Positions 22,628 through 33,511 of a stretch of DNA of 64,000 nucleotides are shown here, one piece after another. Positions within the stretch are counted from its first letter, which is position 1; the number at the start of each line of letters is the position of its first letter. The notes below the pieces were generated by a model. The model saw nothing but the letters and a program-made list of their open reading frames with translations, ran no database searches and was not told where the DNA came from. Made by a program: the position numbers and the translations under genes. The stretch spans positions 16,996,001 to 17,060,000 of the forward strand of contig CM049395.1 in the NCBI GenBank assembly GCA_026929865.2. Direction: 5' to 3'. This stretch comes from Hyperoplus lanceolatus. Taxonomy: Eukaryota; Chordata; Actinopteri; Uranoscopiformes; Ammodytidae.

Positions 22628-25600
22628 TCATTTTGTTTCTTCGTCGGTGATTTCTGGGAGTGGGATTAATCTTGAAACAGGGCGTATGTATGCTCGGCCT
22701 TTAAGGATGACCTTAGCACTGCGCACCCTTCCATCCTTACCAGGGTAGGTTTCAGATATCCTTCCAATGGGCCAAGATGCTCGAGGATATTGGGGGTCAA
22801 CTACCATCACCACCTGACCTGACTCCATGTTCCCCTTGTCAGTTTCCCATTTCTGCCTGGTTTGAAGGTTTGGAAGGTAATGACGAATAAAGGCTGTCCA
22901 GAAGTGGTCTGCTAAGATCTGGCTGTGGCGCCATCTCCTCCTGCCAAGGAGGTCACTTTCACAGTAGATTGCCTGAGGAAGAGAGGAGTCGGGCCGCCCT
23001 ATCAGCAACATATTTGGTGTGACAGGGTCTGGGTCAGCAAGGTCCGAGGAGATGTATCCGAGAGGTTTTGAGTTCAGAATACCTTCTACTTCAACCATGA
23101 CTGTGTGTAGGACTGTCTCCGTTGTTGGTTGGTTTCCTACTGCAACATGGAGGGCCATTTTAATTGATTTTATCTCTCGTTCCCAGCTTCCGCCAAAATG
23201 TGGGGCAGATGGAGGATTGAATTGAAAGTTCACCTGTGTGTGGGCCAATTGCTGCTTCAAATCTGGTGCCATGGCCTGGAAGGCATTTTGCAGCTCTACC
23301 TCTCCTGCTCTGAAATTAGTCCCACAGTCAGAGAGGAGTTCAAAGGGTTTTCCTCTACGTGAAACAAATCTCCTGAAGGCCATCAGGAAGGTATCCGCAT
23401 CCATACTGTCAAGCAGCTCGATATGTATGCAGCGAGTTGTCAAGCATTTGAATAGAATGCCCCACCTTTTTTCAGAGCGCCGACCTACTTTAACTGTGAA
23501 AGGCCCAAAACAGTCCATGCCTGTGGACCAGAAGGCGGGCTTAGACAATCTAAGGCGGGCTGGAGGAAGGTCTGCCATTTTGGGAATGACTGGATTGGCT
23601 CTCCATCTTTGACAGTCTAGACACTGGTGCTGATGCTGTCGTATGGCCTGGCGACCACGCAGAATCCAGTATCTGCGTCTCATTTCGCCCAGGACACGCT
23701 CAGAGCCTGGGTGGAGCAGTTTCTCATCATAATGCTTGATAATGAGTTTGGTTAGGGGATGTTTTGGATCCAATACAATTGGATGGATATTTTCATAGTC
23801 AAGTGTCTCCACTCTTCGAAGTCGACCTCCAACTCTGATGAGACCAGTATCAGAGTCATATTCAGGAGACAGGGGGAGTAATTTGCTACTCTTTGGTATG
23901 GCCTTATCAGCTTTGAGGGCATTGAATTCCTCAGGGAAGCTCTCCACTTGGGCCCTTTGCAGCAGATGCCTTTCTGAGCTAATGTAGTATTGTGCTGGAT
24001 TTGAGTTGTGATTTGCCGCCCCGTATAAGGTATTCTTTGTTTCATGTATCAGATCATCCCAGTTGCTGAACTTCTTCGGATCTGGGAGGTTTGAGATATC
24101 CGACATCACTATGCCACAGAATATGGTTTTCCTGAGTTCCTCAACAGGCTCTGATTCAGGTGGCGCGCATGGATTGGCAGGCCAGCAGTTGCTGCTCAGC
24201 AAAAGGAATGGAGGGCCTTGACTCCATCTGTGGCGCTGAGAAAGCTCCAGGAGGGTTTTCCCACGGGTTTTGTCATCAGCTGGATTATTCTTTGTGTCAA
24301 CATACCTCCAGTTCTTTGTGTCAGTCAGAGTTTGAATCTCAGCTATTTTTGTTCCAACAAATACCTTGTAGCGACAGGATTCTGATGTTAACCACGTAAG
24401 GACTGTTGTGGAGTCTGTCCAGAGGGTCACTGACTGTATTGGGATGGTGAGTTCAGAGCTGAGAAGGTTAGCCAGCTGGGCACCAGATAGGGCTGCACAA
24501 AGTTCAAGGCGAGGGATAGATAGCTGGCGTTTAGGGGCTATGCGAGACCTGGCCATGATGAAAACTACATGATTGTCATTATGCTCGTCTTTGATCTGAA
24601 GGTAGGCCACAGCACCATACACACGCTCAGAGGCATCACAGAATACATGCATATGGGATTCTGAGGTGGCTGTGTCATTATTAAGGGGCAGATAACAGCG
24701 AGGAAAGTGAATGTCAGGAAGATTTTGCAGTTCCAACTCCCATGCTTGCCATTTGTCCAACAGACTATCTGGTTTGATGATGTTATCCCATTCTCTCTCC
24801 TGCTTCCATAGATCCTGCACCAGGATCTTTGCACGGGCTGTGAAAGGGGCCAGATAGCCCAGAGGATCGTATTGACTTGCCAGCACCTTATATACATTTC
24901 TCATTGTTGGCTGATGGTAAATGATGGATCGGTTCTTGTAACCCAGCATGTCTGTGGAGCAGTTCCATTGGAGGCCTAGTGTCAGCTCTTTGGGGTCTCC
25001 ATTTCCTGAGAGCCACATTTCACTAGCTTTGGACCTTGCATCTAGTGGGAGAGGCTGTATTACAGCTGGATCATTACTTGCCCATTGTCTGATGTCAAAC
25101 CCACCGTCAGCAAGCAGAGGTCTCATTTTGTCAATGAGGGACTTTGCCTCATGAGAGGAAGGAAAGCTTTGGAGGCAGTTATCGACATAAAAACAGTGTT
25201 GGACAGATTGAAAAACCTCCTCATTTCCATCACGGTTGTCTTTGACATGTTTGTGAACTGCATAGGTGGCACAGCATGGGCTACAGGTTGTTCCGAATGG
25301 CAAGACTTGCCATTCATAAACACAGGGCTCCTGTTTTGGCTGCATCCCTCTCCATATGAAACGCAGTAGAGGCCTATCCTCTTTCAAAAGGCGTACTTGG
25401 TGGAACATGCCTTTGATGTCACCGCACACGGCAATGGTGTGCTGTCTAAATCTGAGCAGGACTCCGAGTAGAGAGGGGCCCAATGTAGGTCCAGGTAGGA
25501 GACATTTGTTTAGGCTTTGTCCCATATATTCAAAGGAGCAATCATATACAACTCTGTATTTGTTGTTGTGTTCAACAATGTGATGTGGGAAATACCAGGT

Positions 25601-27271
25601 TTCCTGTGGCTGGCTCACCTGCTCGTTTGGAATTATTTGGACATAGCCAGACTGCACAAGCTTATTCAGTTCCTCTTCGTATATGTCAGAGAGTTTGGGA
25701 TCTTTGGACAGACGTCTTTCTGTAGCATAGAGACGGGGCAGAACAGCTTCCTTTGGAGCTTTAAGGACAGGACCGTTGGGAGCTCGTAGCAGTGGAGTGG
25801 CGTAACGCATTACACTGTCTATCTCTACTCTAGTAGTCTTAGAATGGAGTAAATCAAGGGCCAGCTTGTCTTGCTTTGACCTTGTTGCTGTCCTTTCATT
25901 TACATAGGGAAAGGTGTCAATTTGCCACAGCCGTTCAACATTCCTGAGCAGTTCACTCTTGAAGCAGGTAACAGTGGGAGATAGAGCATGTTGGGTTTGG
26001 ATTAAGTTGGCTGGCCCTTGGAGGGCCCAACCAAGCCTGGTATGTACTGCCATTGGGCCTCCAGGTGGCCCCATGAGTACCGGCTCTGTTGCTGTAATTA
26101 GATGGGCAAAGTCTGAACCAATGAGGACAAGAGGGCATACCATATCAATTGGCTGTATTGGGATTCCTCTGAGATGGTGATACTGCTCTTGTAATTGCTT
26201 CACAGGGTATGTGTGTTCTGACAGTCCAAGAGTCTCTGCAGTGAATGCTCCATTGATAACATGCCTTTCGGTTGGACGATTGATAGAGGATATTTCAAAG
26301 GATACAGATGCTCCATTCACTTGCACTATATCCTGTCTCACTGTACGAAGGGAGATGGTTTCAGGGGTAGCTGTGAGGCCCAAACATTGGACAGCTTGGG
26401 GGAGCACAATAGATCTATCTGCACCGTCATCAAGGACTGCATGAGTTACAAGGGTTCTTTCTCCATTGTGGAGACATACGTTAACAACTTTCAGCATGAC
26501 TTTATGGCAGCGATTGGGTTTGTCCATGTTAAGGAGCTCTGAGGGGGAGGATGTTAGCATCACTGTGGCTGATTTGCTTGTGATTGCATCATGGAGAATA
26601 GTCAGGTGGAGCTCATTACAGGTGTTACATGGCTTCTTTAAGGTGCATTTATCAATTTTGTGTATTCTCCCACATTTGCCACATCTATCCTTCTCTTTGA
26701 GCCATTTCATAATGCAATTTCTGGATAGTCTTTTGAATTCTGAGCATGCGCCCAGAAAGTGATCTCTGACATTACAGTAGGGACAATAAGGCTTGGGCTT
26801 ATCAATATTTACCTTCTCTTTGGTGTAAGCCCTCTGTGTACTATCCATCCCAGATGTCGTGGACAGGTAGACGGAGGAGACTTGTCTGGAGGGTTGGCGT
26901 TCCTTTCCTGTACGGTTGGGGTTCCTTTCTTGTTTGTGGAGCTCAACAGCTCTCTCTGATATGCGTTTTGCTCTCGACTTTGACTGTAGCCAAGTTGAAA
27001 GGTCGAGGATGGAGTATGTTTGGTTTGCCTCTCCAGTCAGAATGCCACGATTGATGCAACGCTCCACAAATCCGTCTCTATACTGTACAGGTAATTTACT
27101 GATGAGTCTGTCAACATGGGACCCACACCTCAACTCAGACCCATTAGGGCCCTCCAGGGACAGCAACAGTCCCACAAGAGCATGGACAGAAAGGGCAAAA
27201 TCATCAAAGGCCTCTACATCACCTATACGAATGATGGGGGAATTCAATATTGCACCAATTTCGCTCTGCAC
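22628..27271 (-). CDS. BEL/Pao retrotransposon polyprotein, N-terminally truncated
   Basis: One open frame of 1,547 codons. In order it shows: the end of the DUF1759 gag region; two zinc-knuckle-like clusters (about residues 162-209); a retropepsin-like site LDDGADRS (280-287); reverse transcriptase with GDIKGMF (617-623) and FYVDNCL (694-700); RNase H with FCDAS (877) and WTDST (951); an integrase His/Cys zinc site ending CLDC (about 1188-1220); the integrase core with DCFGPF, LLSDCGTNF (1312) and GGSWERE (1360); and a C-terminal DUF5641-like domain. The listed start is not an ATG. The gag frame continues upstream (KEKYGQPRLL) to about 27310, where a TAA sits at the junction with another element. 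The gag N-terminus, primer binding site and 5' LTR are absent. The second Asp of the polymerase YxDD box is Asn. Confidence 0.9.
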   Translation of the reverse strand: MQSEIGAILNSPIIRIGDVEAFDDFALSVHALVGLLLSLEGPNGSELRCGSHVDRLISKLPVQYRDGFVERCINRGILTGEANQTYSILDLSTWLQSKSRAKRISERAVELHKQERNPNRTGKERQPSRQVSSVYLSTTSGMDSTQRAYTKEKVNIDKPKPYCPYCNVRDHFLGACSEFKRLSRNCIMKWLKEKDRCGKCGRIHKIDKCTLKKPCNTCNELHLTILHDAITSKSATVMLTSSPSELLNMDKPNRCHKVMLKVVNVCLHNGERTLVTHAVLDDGADRSIVLPQAVQCLGLTATPETISLRTVRQDIVQVNGASVSFEISSINRPTERHVINGAFTAETLGLSEHTYPVKQLQEQYHHLRGIPIQPIDMVCPLVLIGSDFAHLITATEPVLMGPPGGPMAVHTRLGWALQGPANLIQTQHALSPTVTCFKSELLRNVERLWQIDTFPYVNERTATRSKQDKLALDLLHSKTTRVEIDSVMRYATPLLRAPNGPVLKAPKEAVLPRLYATERRLSKDPKLSDIYEEELNKLVQSGYVQIIPNEQVSQPQETWYFPHHIVEHNNKYRVVYDCSFEYMGQSLNKCLLPGPTLGPSLLGVLLRFRQHTIAVCGDIKGMFHQVRLLKEDRPLLRFIWRGMQPKQEPCVYEWQVLPFGTTCSPCCATYAVHKHVKDNRDGNEEVFQSVQHCFYVDNCLQSFPSSHEAKSLIDKMRPLLADGGFDIRQWASNDPAVIQPLPLDARSKASEMWLSGNGDPKELTLGLQWNCSTDMLGYKNRSIIYHQPTMRNVYKVLASQYDPLGYLAPFTARAKILVQDLWKQEREWDNIIKPDSLLDKWQAWELELQNLPDIHFPRCYLPLNNDTATSESHMHVFCDASERVYGAVAYLQIKDEHNDNHVVFIMARSRIAPKRQLSIPRLELCAALSGAQLANLLSSELTIPIQSVTLWTDSTTVLTWLTSESCRYKVFVGTKIAEIQTLTDTKNWRYVDTKNNPADDKTRGKTLLELSQRHRWSQGPPFLLLSSNCWPANPCAPPESEPVEELRKTIFCGIVMSDISNLPDPKKFSNWDDLIHETKNTLYGAANHNSNPAQYYISSERHLLQRAQVESFPEEFNALKADKAIPKSSKLLPLSPEYDSDTGLIRVGGRLRRVETLDYENIHPIVLDPKHPLTKLIIKHYDEKLLHPGSERVLGEMRRRYWILRGRQAIRQHQHQCLDCQRWRANPVIPKMADLPPARLRLSKPAFWSTGMDCFGPFTVKVGRRSEKRWGILFKCLTTRCIHIELLDSMDADTFLMAFRRFVSRRGKPFELLSDCGTNFRAGEVELQNAFQAMAPDLKQQLAHTQVNFQFNPPSAPHFGGSWEREIKSIKMALHVAVGNQPTTETVLHTVMVEVEGILNSKPLGYISSDLADPDPVTPNMLLIGRPDSSLPQAIYCESDLLGRRRWRHSQILADHFWTAFIRHYLPNLQTRQKWETDKGNMESGQVVMVVDPQYPRASWPIGRISETYPGKDGRVRSAKVILKGRAYIRPVSRLIPLPEITDEETK

Positions 27272-27314
27272 CAGCAGCCTTGGCTGACCATACTTCTCTT
27301 TAAGGGCTCTTTAT

Positions 27315-28340
27315 CAGGGCTGTACGCTTATTTTTTTTAGGTGGTAGCACTGGTGCTAGCAAGCAAAAATAATCAGTAGCACAAAAATAAATTCAGTAGC
27401 ACACAAAGTATGATCGAAAACTTGCATAACCTTAACCCATGCATTTCGCTCTAATGTTAGCCTGTCATCTTGATTTCATTTGAAATTCTCAATTAATATC
27501 ATATCCTAGTGTGTGCAGAAATAATTGTAGAAAAATTAATACGGTGCACTGATTGTAATTTAGACAAAAAAATCTAACCTGCCAATTGTAATTTTGTGCT
27601 GATTCAGAATAATTTCTCCCCATGAAATTAATATCTATATATTTTTTGTACATTTTTGGTAAATGTCTTTCTGTTAATTAAAACCAAACTTTAAAACATT
27701 AAACATAGCCTATTAAATAAATAAGTATACATATTGGTACAATTTAGGATAAATTAAATAGGTTGTTGTGAATGTGTTGGAAGTTGTTCTTCAGTGGCTT
27801 ATTTCAAACTTTGTTTTTAGACTACTGTTGACTTTTCTCTGCAGCTGAATGAGTTGCCTTTCTAGCTAGCGCACTGCAGGGCTGTGAAGCGCTAACTTCC
27901 TGTTCTTACCGGCTTCAAAATAAAAGTCAACTCACGTTTGGCTATTAACAGACTTTTAATGTGAAGGCGCACAGGAAATGTTCTGTTTGCACACGCGCTA
28001 ACTTAACTGCGGTAATCTCCTTCCGGTTATTACCGTTGGTGAAGTGTATTAGACGCTGGAATCGCCGCACAAGTACAGGTCCGGAGCACACATTTTTCAC
28101 CAGCCAAAGTGGATTGTGGACTCAATAACTTACTTGCCTTAGACCACATTTGGAGAGTGTTAATGTCGACTACTGTTGACTTTAGTGTTGCGCAGTGTTG
28201 TGCATCTCTCCTCTGTGTCTCAAAGAGACAGCATCTGCTCATTAGCAAGCTGTCGCACTAGTGCTAGTGGACTTGTATTCATCATCGCACGTCATCAATT
28301 TCAGTAGCAAATGCGATCAAAACTGTCGCACTGTACAGCC

Positions 28341-28343
<3 letters not shown>
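27315..28343. mobile_element. CAGGGCTGTA-ended DNA element (copy 2), at a chimeric junction
   Basis: The same family as 713-1630, with the same ends CAGGGCTGTA and TACAGCCCTG and about 110 extra internal bases. Its flanks differ: TTTAT within the Pao gag on the left and an AT repeat on the right. Unlike copy 1 it therefore has no 5-bp duplication, and the gag sequence does not resume on the right. The last 200 bp (from 28143) recur at 52849-53050. Confidence 0.7.

Positions 28344-28396
<53 letters not shown>
28344..28396. repeat. AT microsatellite
   Basis: Pure (AT)n run next to the CAGGG element end. The block B counterpart at 53053-53121 is longer. Confidence 0.95.
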
Positions 28397-28401
<5 letters not shown>

Positions 28402-28659
28402 ATGCTGTACACATGTCTGACGGTGAGAAGTATTTATAATGTGTATACTTATCAGTGATTGACACTAACGGTTGCACGCTTGCCCGGGGCAAGTGAAAAT
28501 AATGTTAGGGCAAGTTGAGATTGCTCTTTGGTTGCCCGAACGGGCAAGTGGATTTAAGTGGGGTTCTCAGTAGTCTAAGCTATTTATTCATGTGTTTTAG
28601 AAACCTTTTTTTCCTGCTAACTCACACAAAATAGATCGGCTATATTTGCAATTCAGCAG

Positions 28660-28690
<31 letters not shown>

Positions 28691-29394
28691 ACTCACGCAC
28701 ACACACACCCACACACGCACACACACACACACGCACACACCAGCCTGTGTGCGCACAGTTTCGCTGTCTACTTTCCGAAAGCCGGCTCTATGGACCTGGT
28801 TCCGCTATATTCAAAACACAGAAATCAATAACGTTTGAGCTTGTCGATACCGCTATGGAATCCAGTAGGTCACATGATGTAATTTTAAATATCGAGTAGA
28901 GTCGGGTCATCTTCAACTAATTAGGCTTTCTTTTGCGTATTATTCCATCACTGGACCGCATCATAGACTGTTAAAGTGTTGTACCTTCGACTGTCTTGAA
29001 GGTACTCCTTCAACCCGCTTCAACTCCGTCTTCCCAAAAAAAAAACTCTGTCCTCTGAGTCGCTGCCACTGCAGACGGGCTCGGCACCGTCTCATCATTC
29101 ATTCAAAGCAGCGGTGATCAACAAACGAGAGACTGTAGCTGTAGTGCTTTTGAAACCTTAGTGTCAACATTTCACACTTCTTCGGTTACTGTCGATTTGA
29201 GTCATACAGCTGCCAAGATATGTATAGAGCTGCTGCAACAAGGGAATTAAAAAAAACATTTAACAATAATATTGGGACTATTACTAATTAAGCCATTTGT
29301 GAGGATTTTTTAATTTTTTTTTTATCTAATTGAGATTGGATAAGACTGGATCAAAATATTTAGCTTTTTATAAAATGTGGGCACCACCAACAAA
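28397..29394. other. Unclassified repeat sequence of block A
   Basis: Contains inverted GCTTGCCCGGGGCAAGTG and TTGCCCGAACGGGCAA phrases (28478-28555), a CT/CA microsatellite (28663-28740), and at about 28978-29110 a segment clearly related to the hAT-type element interior at 44755-44900 (shared AACTCTGTC, ACTGCAGACG, TTCATTCAAAGCAG). It is probably the remnant of an hAT-type element. No gene is recognised. Confidence 0.45.
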
Positions 29395-29551
29395 GGCCGC
29401 GTTTCCCAGATTCGTTAAGAGCCTCTTTGGGCTAAGTACTTCTTTGGAGCGCTCTTAAGAACGCTGTGAAAGAAGAATGCGTTTCCCAGATTCGTTCTTA
29501 GCGAAAGTAGTACTTTCACTAACATGGAACTGTAAGACGGAGCTGACCCAC

Positions 29552-30007
29552 CAGTGTTTCCCCCACGTTCATTCAGCAGCGGCGCAGCGCCGCTGCTGAA
29601 TGAACGTGCGCCGCTGCTATAAAAATCCTTCTCCTCCGCATTTTCAATTTTTTATTTTTTTTGGTACGTAGCTCCTTTTTAGAAAATGGGCAGCGCGTAA
29701 CGTAAATTGCGCAGCACACGGCACATCATCACGTAGCCGACATCAAAGAACAGCGAGTGTGGCAGTTGTTGGCAGTAGTAGCCTACACGGTTGCAAAGTT
29801 ACATTGATTCTAGCAGCGAGTGAAGCGGAAGAGCGAAGAAAGAAGGAAAGAGAGAGAGAGAGACAGAGAGAGCGTAAGTTGCTAAAATGTGTCGCTACAT
29901 GACCACCAGTGTTAAAAACTCTCTGAGCCCTATCGTAATTTAATTTAATTTTATCTAGGCTATAAACCGCAACCTCCGTGCCGTTTTTCCTCTAGTAGAC
30001 TACAGTG

Positions 30008-30042
<35 letters not shown>

Positions 30043-31538
30043 GTATTTTCGGGAACTTTGAAAAATGAATCCATACTGTTAGATCCGATGTTGTTCTTTA
30101 TTGCCATATAAAATCCGTTTTCATTGCGTATTTTAGTTAGGGATTTATGCTAATCGCCTGTAAGCATGTGGTCATTAGCATACATGCAGGGAAAAAGCCT
30201 ATGGACTTTTTAGAGCATGAATAGTTTCTATTAGGCTATGTATAACTTATATTTATTTTATAATTGTCTCATCACTTTTTGACTCCCAAGACTAAGAAGA
30301 AGTGTTTTAAGCAATAACAAGCTCAATCAATTTGCCTTTTTATGTCATATCAATAAATAATTGTGAGATATTTTTAGCTTTTTTACAATCTAATTGATAA
30401 TTTCCTACATTCAAACGACATCACTGCAGCACGCATATTCTGATAGTCCAGGTTGTGGCCCAAATAAATGATAGCTTGACAGCTATGCATTATAGGGGTG
30501 ATGAATGCAATCTTAATAAGAGAATAAATCCAGGTAAACCAAAACATCTCAAAAATGGCTTAGGGCTCAAAGGTTAAAAGGCTGGTACAAGCTCTTAAGG
30601 GATGCACTGTGCACAATGTATATATACATAGTTAAATAATATATATTACATTTGCAGATGAGTCTAAAAAGCTGGGTGAAAAAGAAAGGCAGACGGGGAC
30701 AATGGAGGAGCTGAGGTTAGTAAAGCAAATTAGGGAAGCAAACTTTCAAGCTAATGAGAATTTTCTTTTGGATTTGAATGCATAATATAGGTGATATTAT
30801 TTGAACATTACAAATACATGTATATAGGGTAATTTGAAGGAAACAAATAAGATTTCTAGCATTTCTTACTTGTTGTTTAAGTGCTCAAGTTTATTACAGA
30901 CAATACAGGTAGACCAATTAAGAGAGGAAAGAGAAGTGAGAGAGAAGCAAGGAGAACAAGAGAGAGAGGGTGCAGTGGTAGATCCTGAGAGGTGTTTTGT
31001 CCATGATTGCAGGATATTTAATTTTTGAACAATGTGTCTTATGTAAAAAACAGTGTGTAGTGTTTTGAAAGAAGTGTGTTGGAGAATTTCAAACACAGTG
31101 CAAAGCACTTATTGTGTTTGTAGGGTTGGTGCTTTTGTTTAGGGCATGGTTACAAAAGTCAGAGGTTGTGATGCTTTGGGCATAGCAACCACTTTTAGTA
31201 TTTAAGCATTAGGCAAAAATCTGTAAATAAATTGTGCAAATAATTTTTGCCTTGTGGCATTTTTTGTTTAAATATTAATTTCTATACAAAAATGTCAAAA
31301 TCTGTAAATGAAGACACAAAAGGCAAAGTTACAACACCAATAATCCTATCTACAGTAATACACAGGACTGTGTGAATAGGATTTAAGTGCATATTCTCCT
31401 CTCAAAGTGCACCAGATTCATGGATTCCAATGTACAGGGTACAAAAAAAATTTGGCCGGGGGGGCATGCCCCCGGACCCCCCTAGAGGGTTCGGGGACCA
31501 CAGCACCGCTGCTGAAAAAAATCCTGCAGGAAACACTG
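29552..31538. mobile_element. Nested DNA element, CAGTGTTTCC ends, 5-bp TSD (copy A)
   Basis: Starts CAGTGTTTCCCCC and ends GGAAACACTG, with CCCAC on both sides (29547-29551 and 31539-31543). It contains a 45-bp near-perfect palindrome close to the left end, a GT repeat (30005-30044), and near the right end the G/C palindrome GGGGGGGCATGCCCCCGG. Short frames inside (for example 30834-31028) have no recognisable domain, so it is probably non-autonomous. The block B copy is 54271-56270. Confidence 0.8.
29564..29608. repeat. 45-bp hairpin: 22-bp arms, 1-base centre
   Basis: Arm CACGTTCATTCAGCAGCGGC plus GC, a single A at 29586, then the exact reverse complement. It is identical in block B at 54283-54327. 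It sits 12 bp inside the nested element and could form a stable cruciform or RNA hairpin. Confidence 0.9.
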
Positions 31539-31835
31539 CCCACTCTTTCAACCTTTCTTAGCGACCAAATCGTCAGTGATCATGCCGCGTCAGGGAAATT
31601 TATTTCCTCCACTTTTCGAAATAATAAAACAATGCTCAATGCGGACCTGGCGAAATAAACAAACTAATAGTAGAGAATTTTTTTTTTTAATGAATTACAG
31701 GTTTACGTTTTTCACACACAAGAGTTTATAGTACTACACATAAAAAAACTTCAACAACCCTGTGGCTTTTCACAGATATCAAGGAAACAGATTGAATTGA
31801 ATTCAGCTCAACCTCATTGAGAGCTGCTCCACCTG

Positions 31836-31852
31836 CTACTCTATATAAAGGC
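31836..31852 (+). promoter_or_regulatory. Putative TATA box of the Harbinger nuclease gene
   Basis: CTCTATATAAAGGCG lies about 40 bp before the ATG at 31882, so the 5' leader would be very short. The start context AAACCATGG fits the vertebrate Kozak rule. Confidence 0.55.
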
Positions 31853-31881
31853 GTTGCCAAAGTCTGCGCGTGTGAGAAACC

Positions 31882-32955
31882 ATGGCTGCAATACAGCAAA
31901 TTATCTGTGCCAACCAACCGTGTCGCTGTGCGCGAAGCCAGGCGGTTTACATTAATGCCTATGTGCGTCAGAACTTCTCCCCACTGGACGTGCTGTCAGA
32001 CCGGGCCGTCCAGGCAAAGTACCGGCTGCCCCGTGCGGAGATCCGACGACTGATAACTCTGGTGTCTCCACACATCCAGAGAGCAACCCGCTGCAATTTT
32101 GCCCTCAGCCCGGAGGTGCAGCTCCTGGCTGCTCTGTGTTTTTACGCAGTGGGGAGCTTCCTGGAGGTGGTGGGGGATGGCACCAGCCTCAGCAAGGCAT
32201 CGGTGTCACGGAGTGTGGCAGCTGTGACACCAATTCTCCTGCGCCATGCCCGGACCCATATCAAGATGGCCACCACACGGGACGAGGACCGCATGGTCCA
32301 CCAAGGGTTCCACGCAGTGGCTGGGATCCCCCGGGTGATCGGTCTGGTAGATGGCACCCTTATTCCAATCCACAATCCCTCCCTGGTGGATCCGTGCTGG
32401 ATTGGTCGCAAGCACTACGCGGCCATCAACACGCAGGTGGTGGTGGATCACAATGGCCTCATCACTGACATCGTCGCCAGGTGGCCAGGCAGCACTCACG
32501 ACAGCTTCATGTGGGCCAACTCAGCTGTGGGGCAGAAGGCTGGCAGAGGAGTGTTTGGCCGGAGCATCATCATAGGGGACAGTGGCTACCCTCTCCGGAG
32601 TTACCTCGTGACGCCGGTAACCAACCCAGCAACACCACAGGAGGAGAGATTTAATGAGGCCCACACACGCACCAGGACGAAGATCGAACGGGTGTTTGGC
32701 ATTTGGAAGTCCTGCTTCAGGTGCATTCATCGTTCGTCGGGGGGGCTGCGCTTGTCACCAATCAAGTGTTGCCGAGTGATTGTTGTCACCGCCATGCTGC
32801 ACAACATTGCAGTGCGCGTTGGCGCAGATGAGCCGCCTCCTGTTGAAAAGCTACATTCAGAGGACGAAGCCCCGAACCCCACCCCCCGCCATGTGCGAGC
32901 AGTACTGCATCAGGCCGGAGCCCAGACCAGACAGGAATTTATCCACCTCTTCTGA
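31882..32955 (+). CDS. HARBI1-like Harbinger nuclease, intact frame
   Basis: 357 residues, the usual size for this family. The DDE_Tnp_4-type nuclease domain covers about residues 150-310: VDGT (Asp157), GSTHDSFMW (Asp207), GDSGYP (Asp233) and KIERVFG (Glu269). The N-terminal region (about 40-130) resembles the helix-turn-helix part of HARBI1. The enzyme cuts DNA at the element ends and works with the Myb/SANT partner encoded on the other strand of the same element. The frame is open from a good Kozak ATG to the stop, with no missing key residue, so this copy could be functional. An AATAAA lies just downstream near 33012. Confidence 0.92.
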   Translation: MAAIQQIICANQPCRCARSQAVYINAYVRQNFSPLDVLSDRAVQAKYRLPRAEIRRLITLVSPHIQRATRCNFALSPEVQLLAALCFYAVGSFLEVVGDGTSLSKASVSRSVAAVTPILLRHARTHIKMATTRDEDRMVHQGFHAVAGIPRVIGLVDGTLIPIHNPSLVDPCWIGRKHYAAINTQVVVDHNGLITDIVARWPGSTHDSFMWANSAVGQKAGRGVFGRSIIIGDSGYPLRSYLVTPVTNPATPQEERFNEAHTRTRTKIERVFGIWKSCFRCIHRSSGGLRLSPIKCCRVIVVTAMLHNIAVRVGADEPPPVEKLHSEDEAPNPTPRHVRAVLHQAGAQTRQEFIHLF

Positions 32956-33511
32956 GGTCCAACAACCCCAGCCCCTACCCCTTCACCACAAGTCGCCAAG
33001 CACTGATCACTAATAAACCCACAACCATAAACCCACAACCACCACACCACCCATAACAACTGTCAGGCCTGAAGGCTGAAATAAATAAACAGAACCAGCA
33101 GATGTAGGCTACATGTAACGTCCTGCACACTATGATTAATTGCTTCAGTGTCCGGGTGCTTTACCTGAAAGTATGGCACTGGACTGTTAAGGAAATATTG
33201 TTGCATACAGTATGTGGGAGTATAGTGTCCACGTTTCTGAGGTGACCATGTAACAAGTGGGAAATTAGCGCAAAACATGCTGTGCTGAAAGGGCGCACAA
33301 TACGCACACGTCATGAACCTACGCTTAGATAAATTACAAATTGCCTGGGACTTTTTGTTGCTATTTGACACCCTCATTTCAATGCAAAATGATCCACACA
33401 ATACATGGTTGAAAAGGAAACCAAAGTAGTTTATTGAAACCATATGGGGGGGGGGGGGCTCCGCGCTGTATTTACTGGGCCTCTGCATAACCTGCAATGA
33501 AGGGAGATTGA

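Noticed and set aside
22994-27340. Many plus-strand frames across the retrotransposon
   Set aside because: Antisense shadows of the Pao polyprotein.
28301-28492. Tyr-Ile repeat proteins (also at 52280-52516 and 52845-53204)
   Set aside because: Translations of AT microsatellites.
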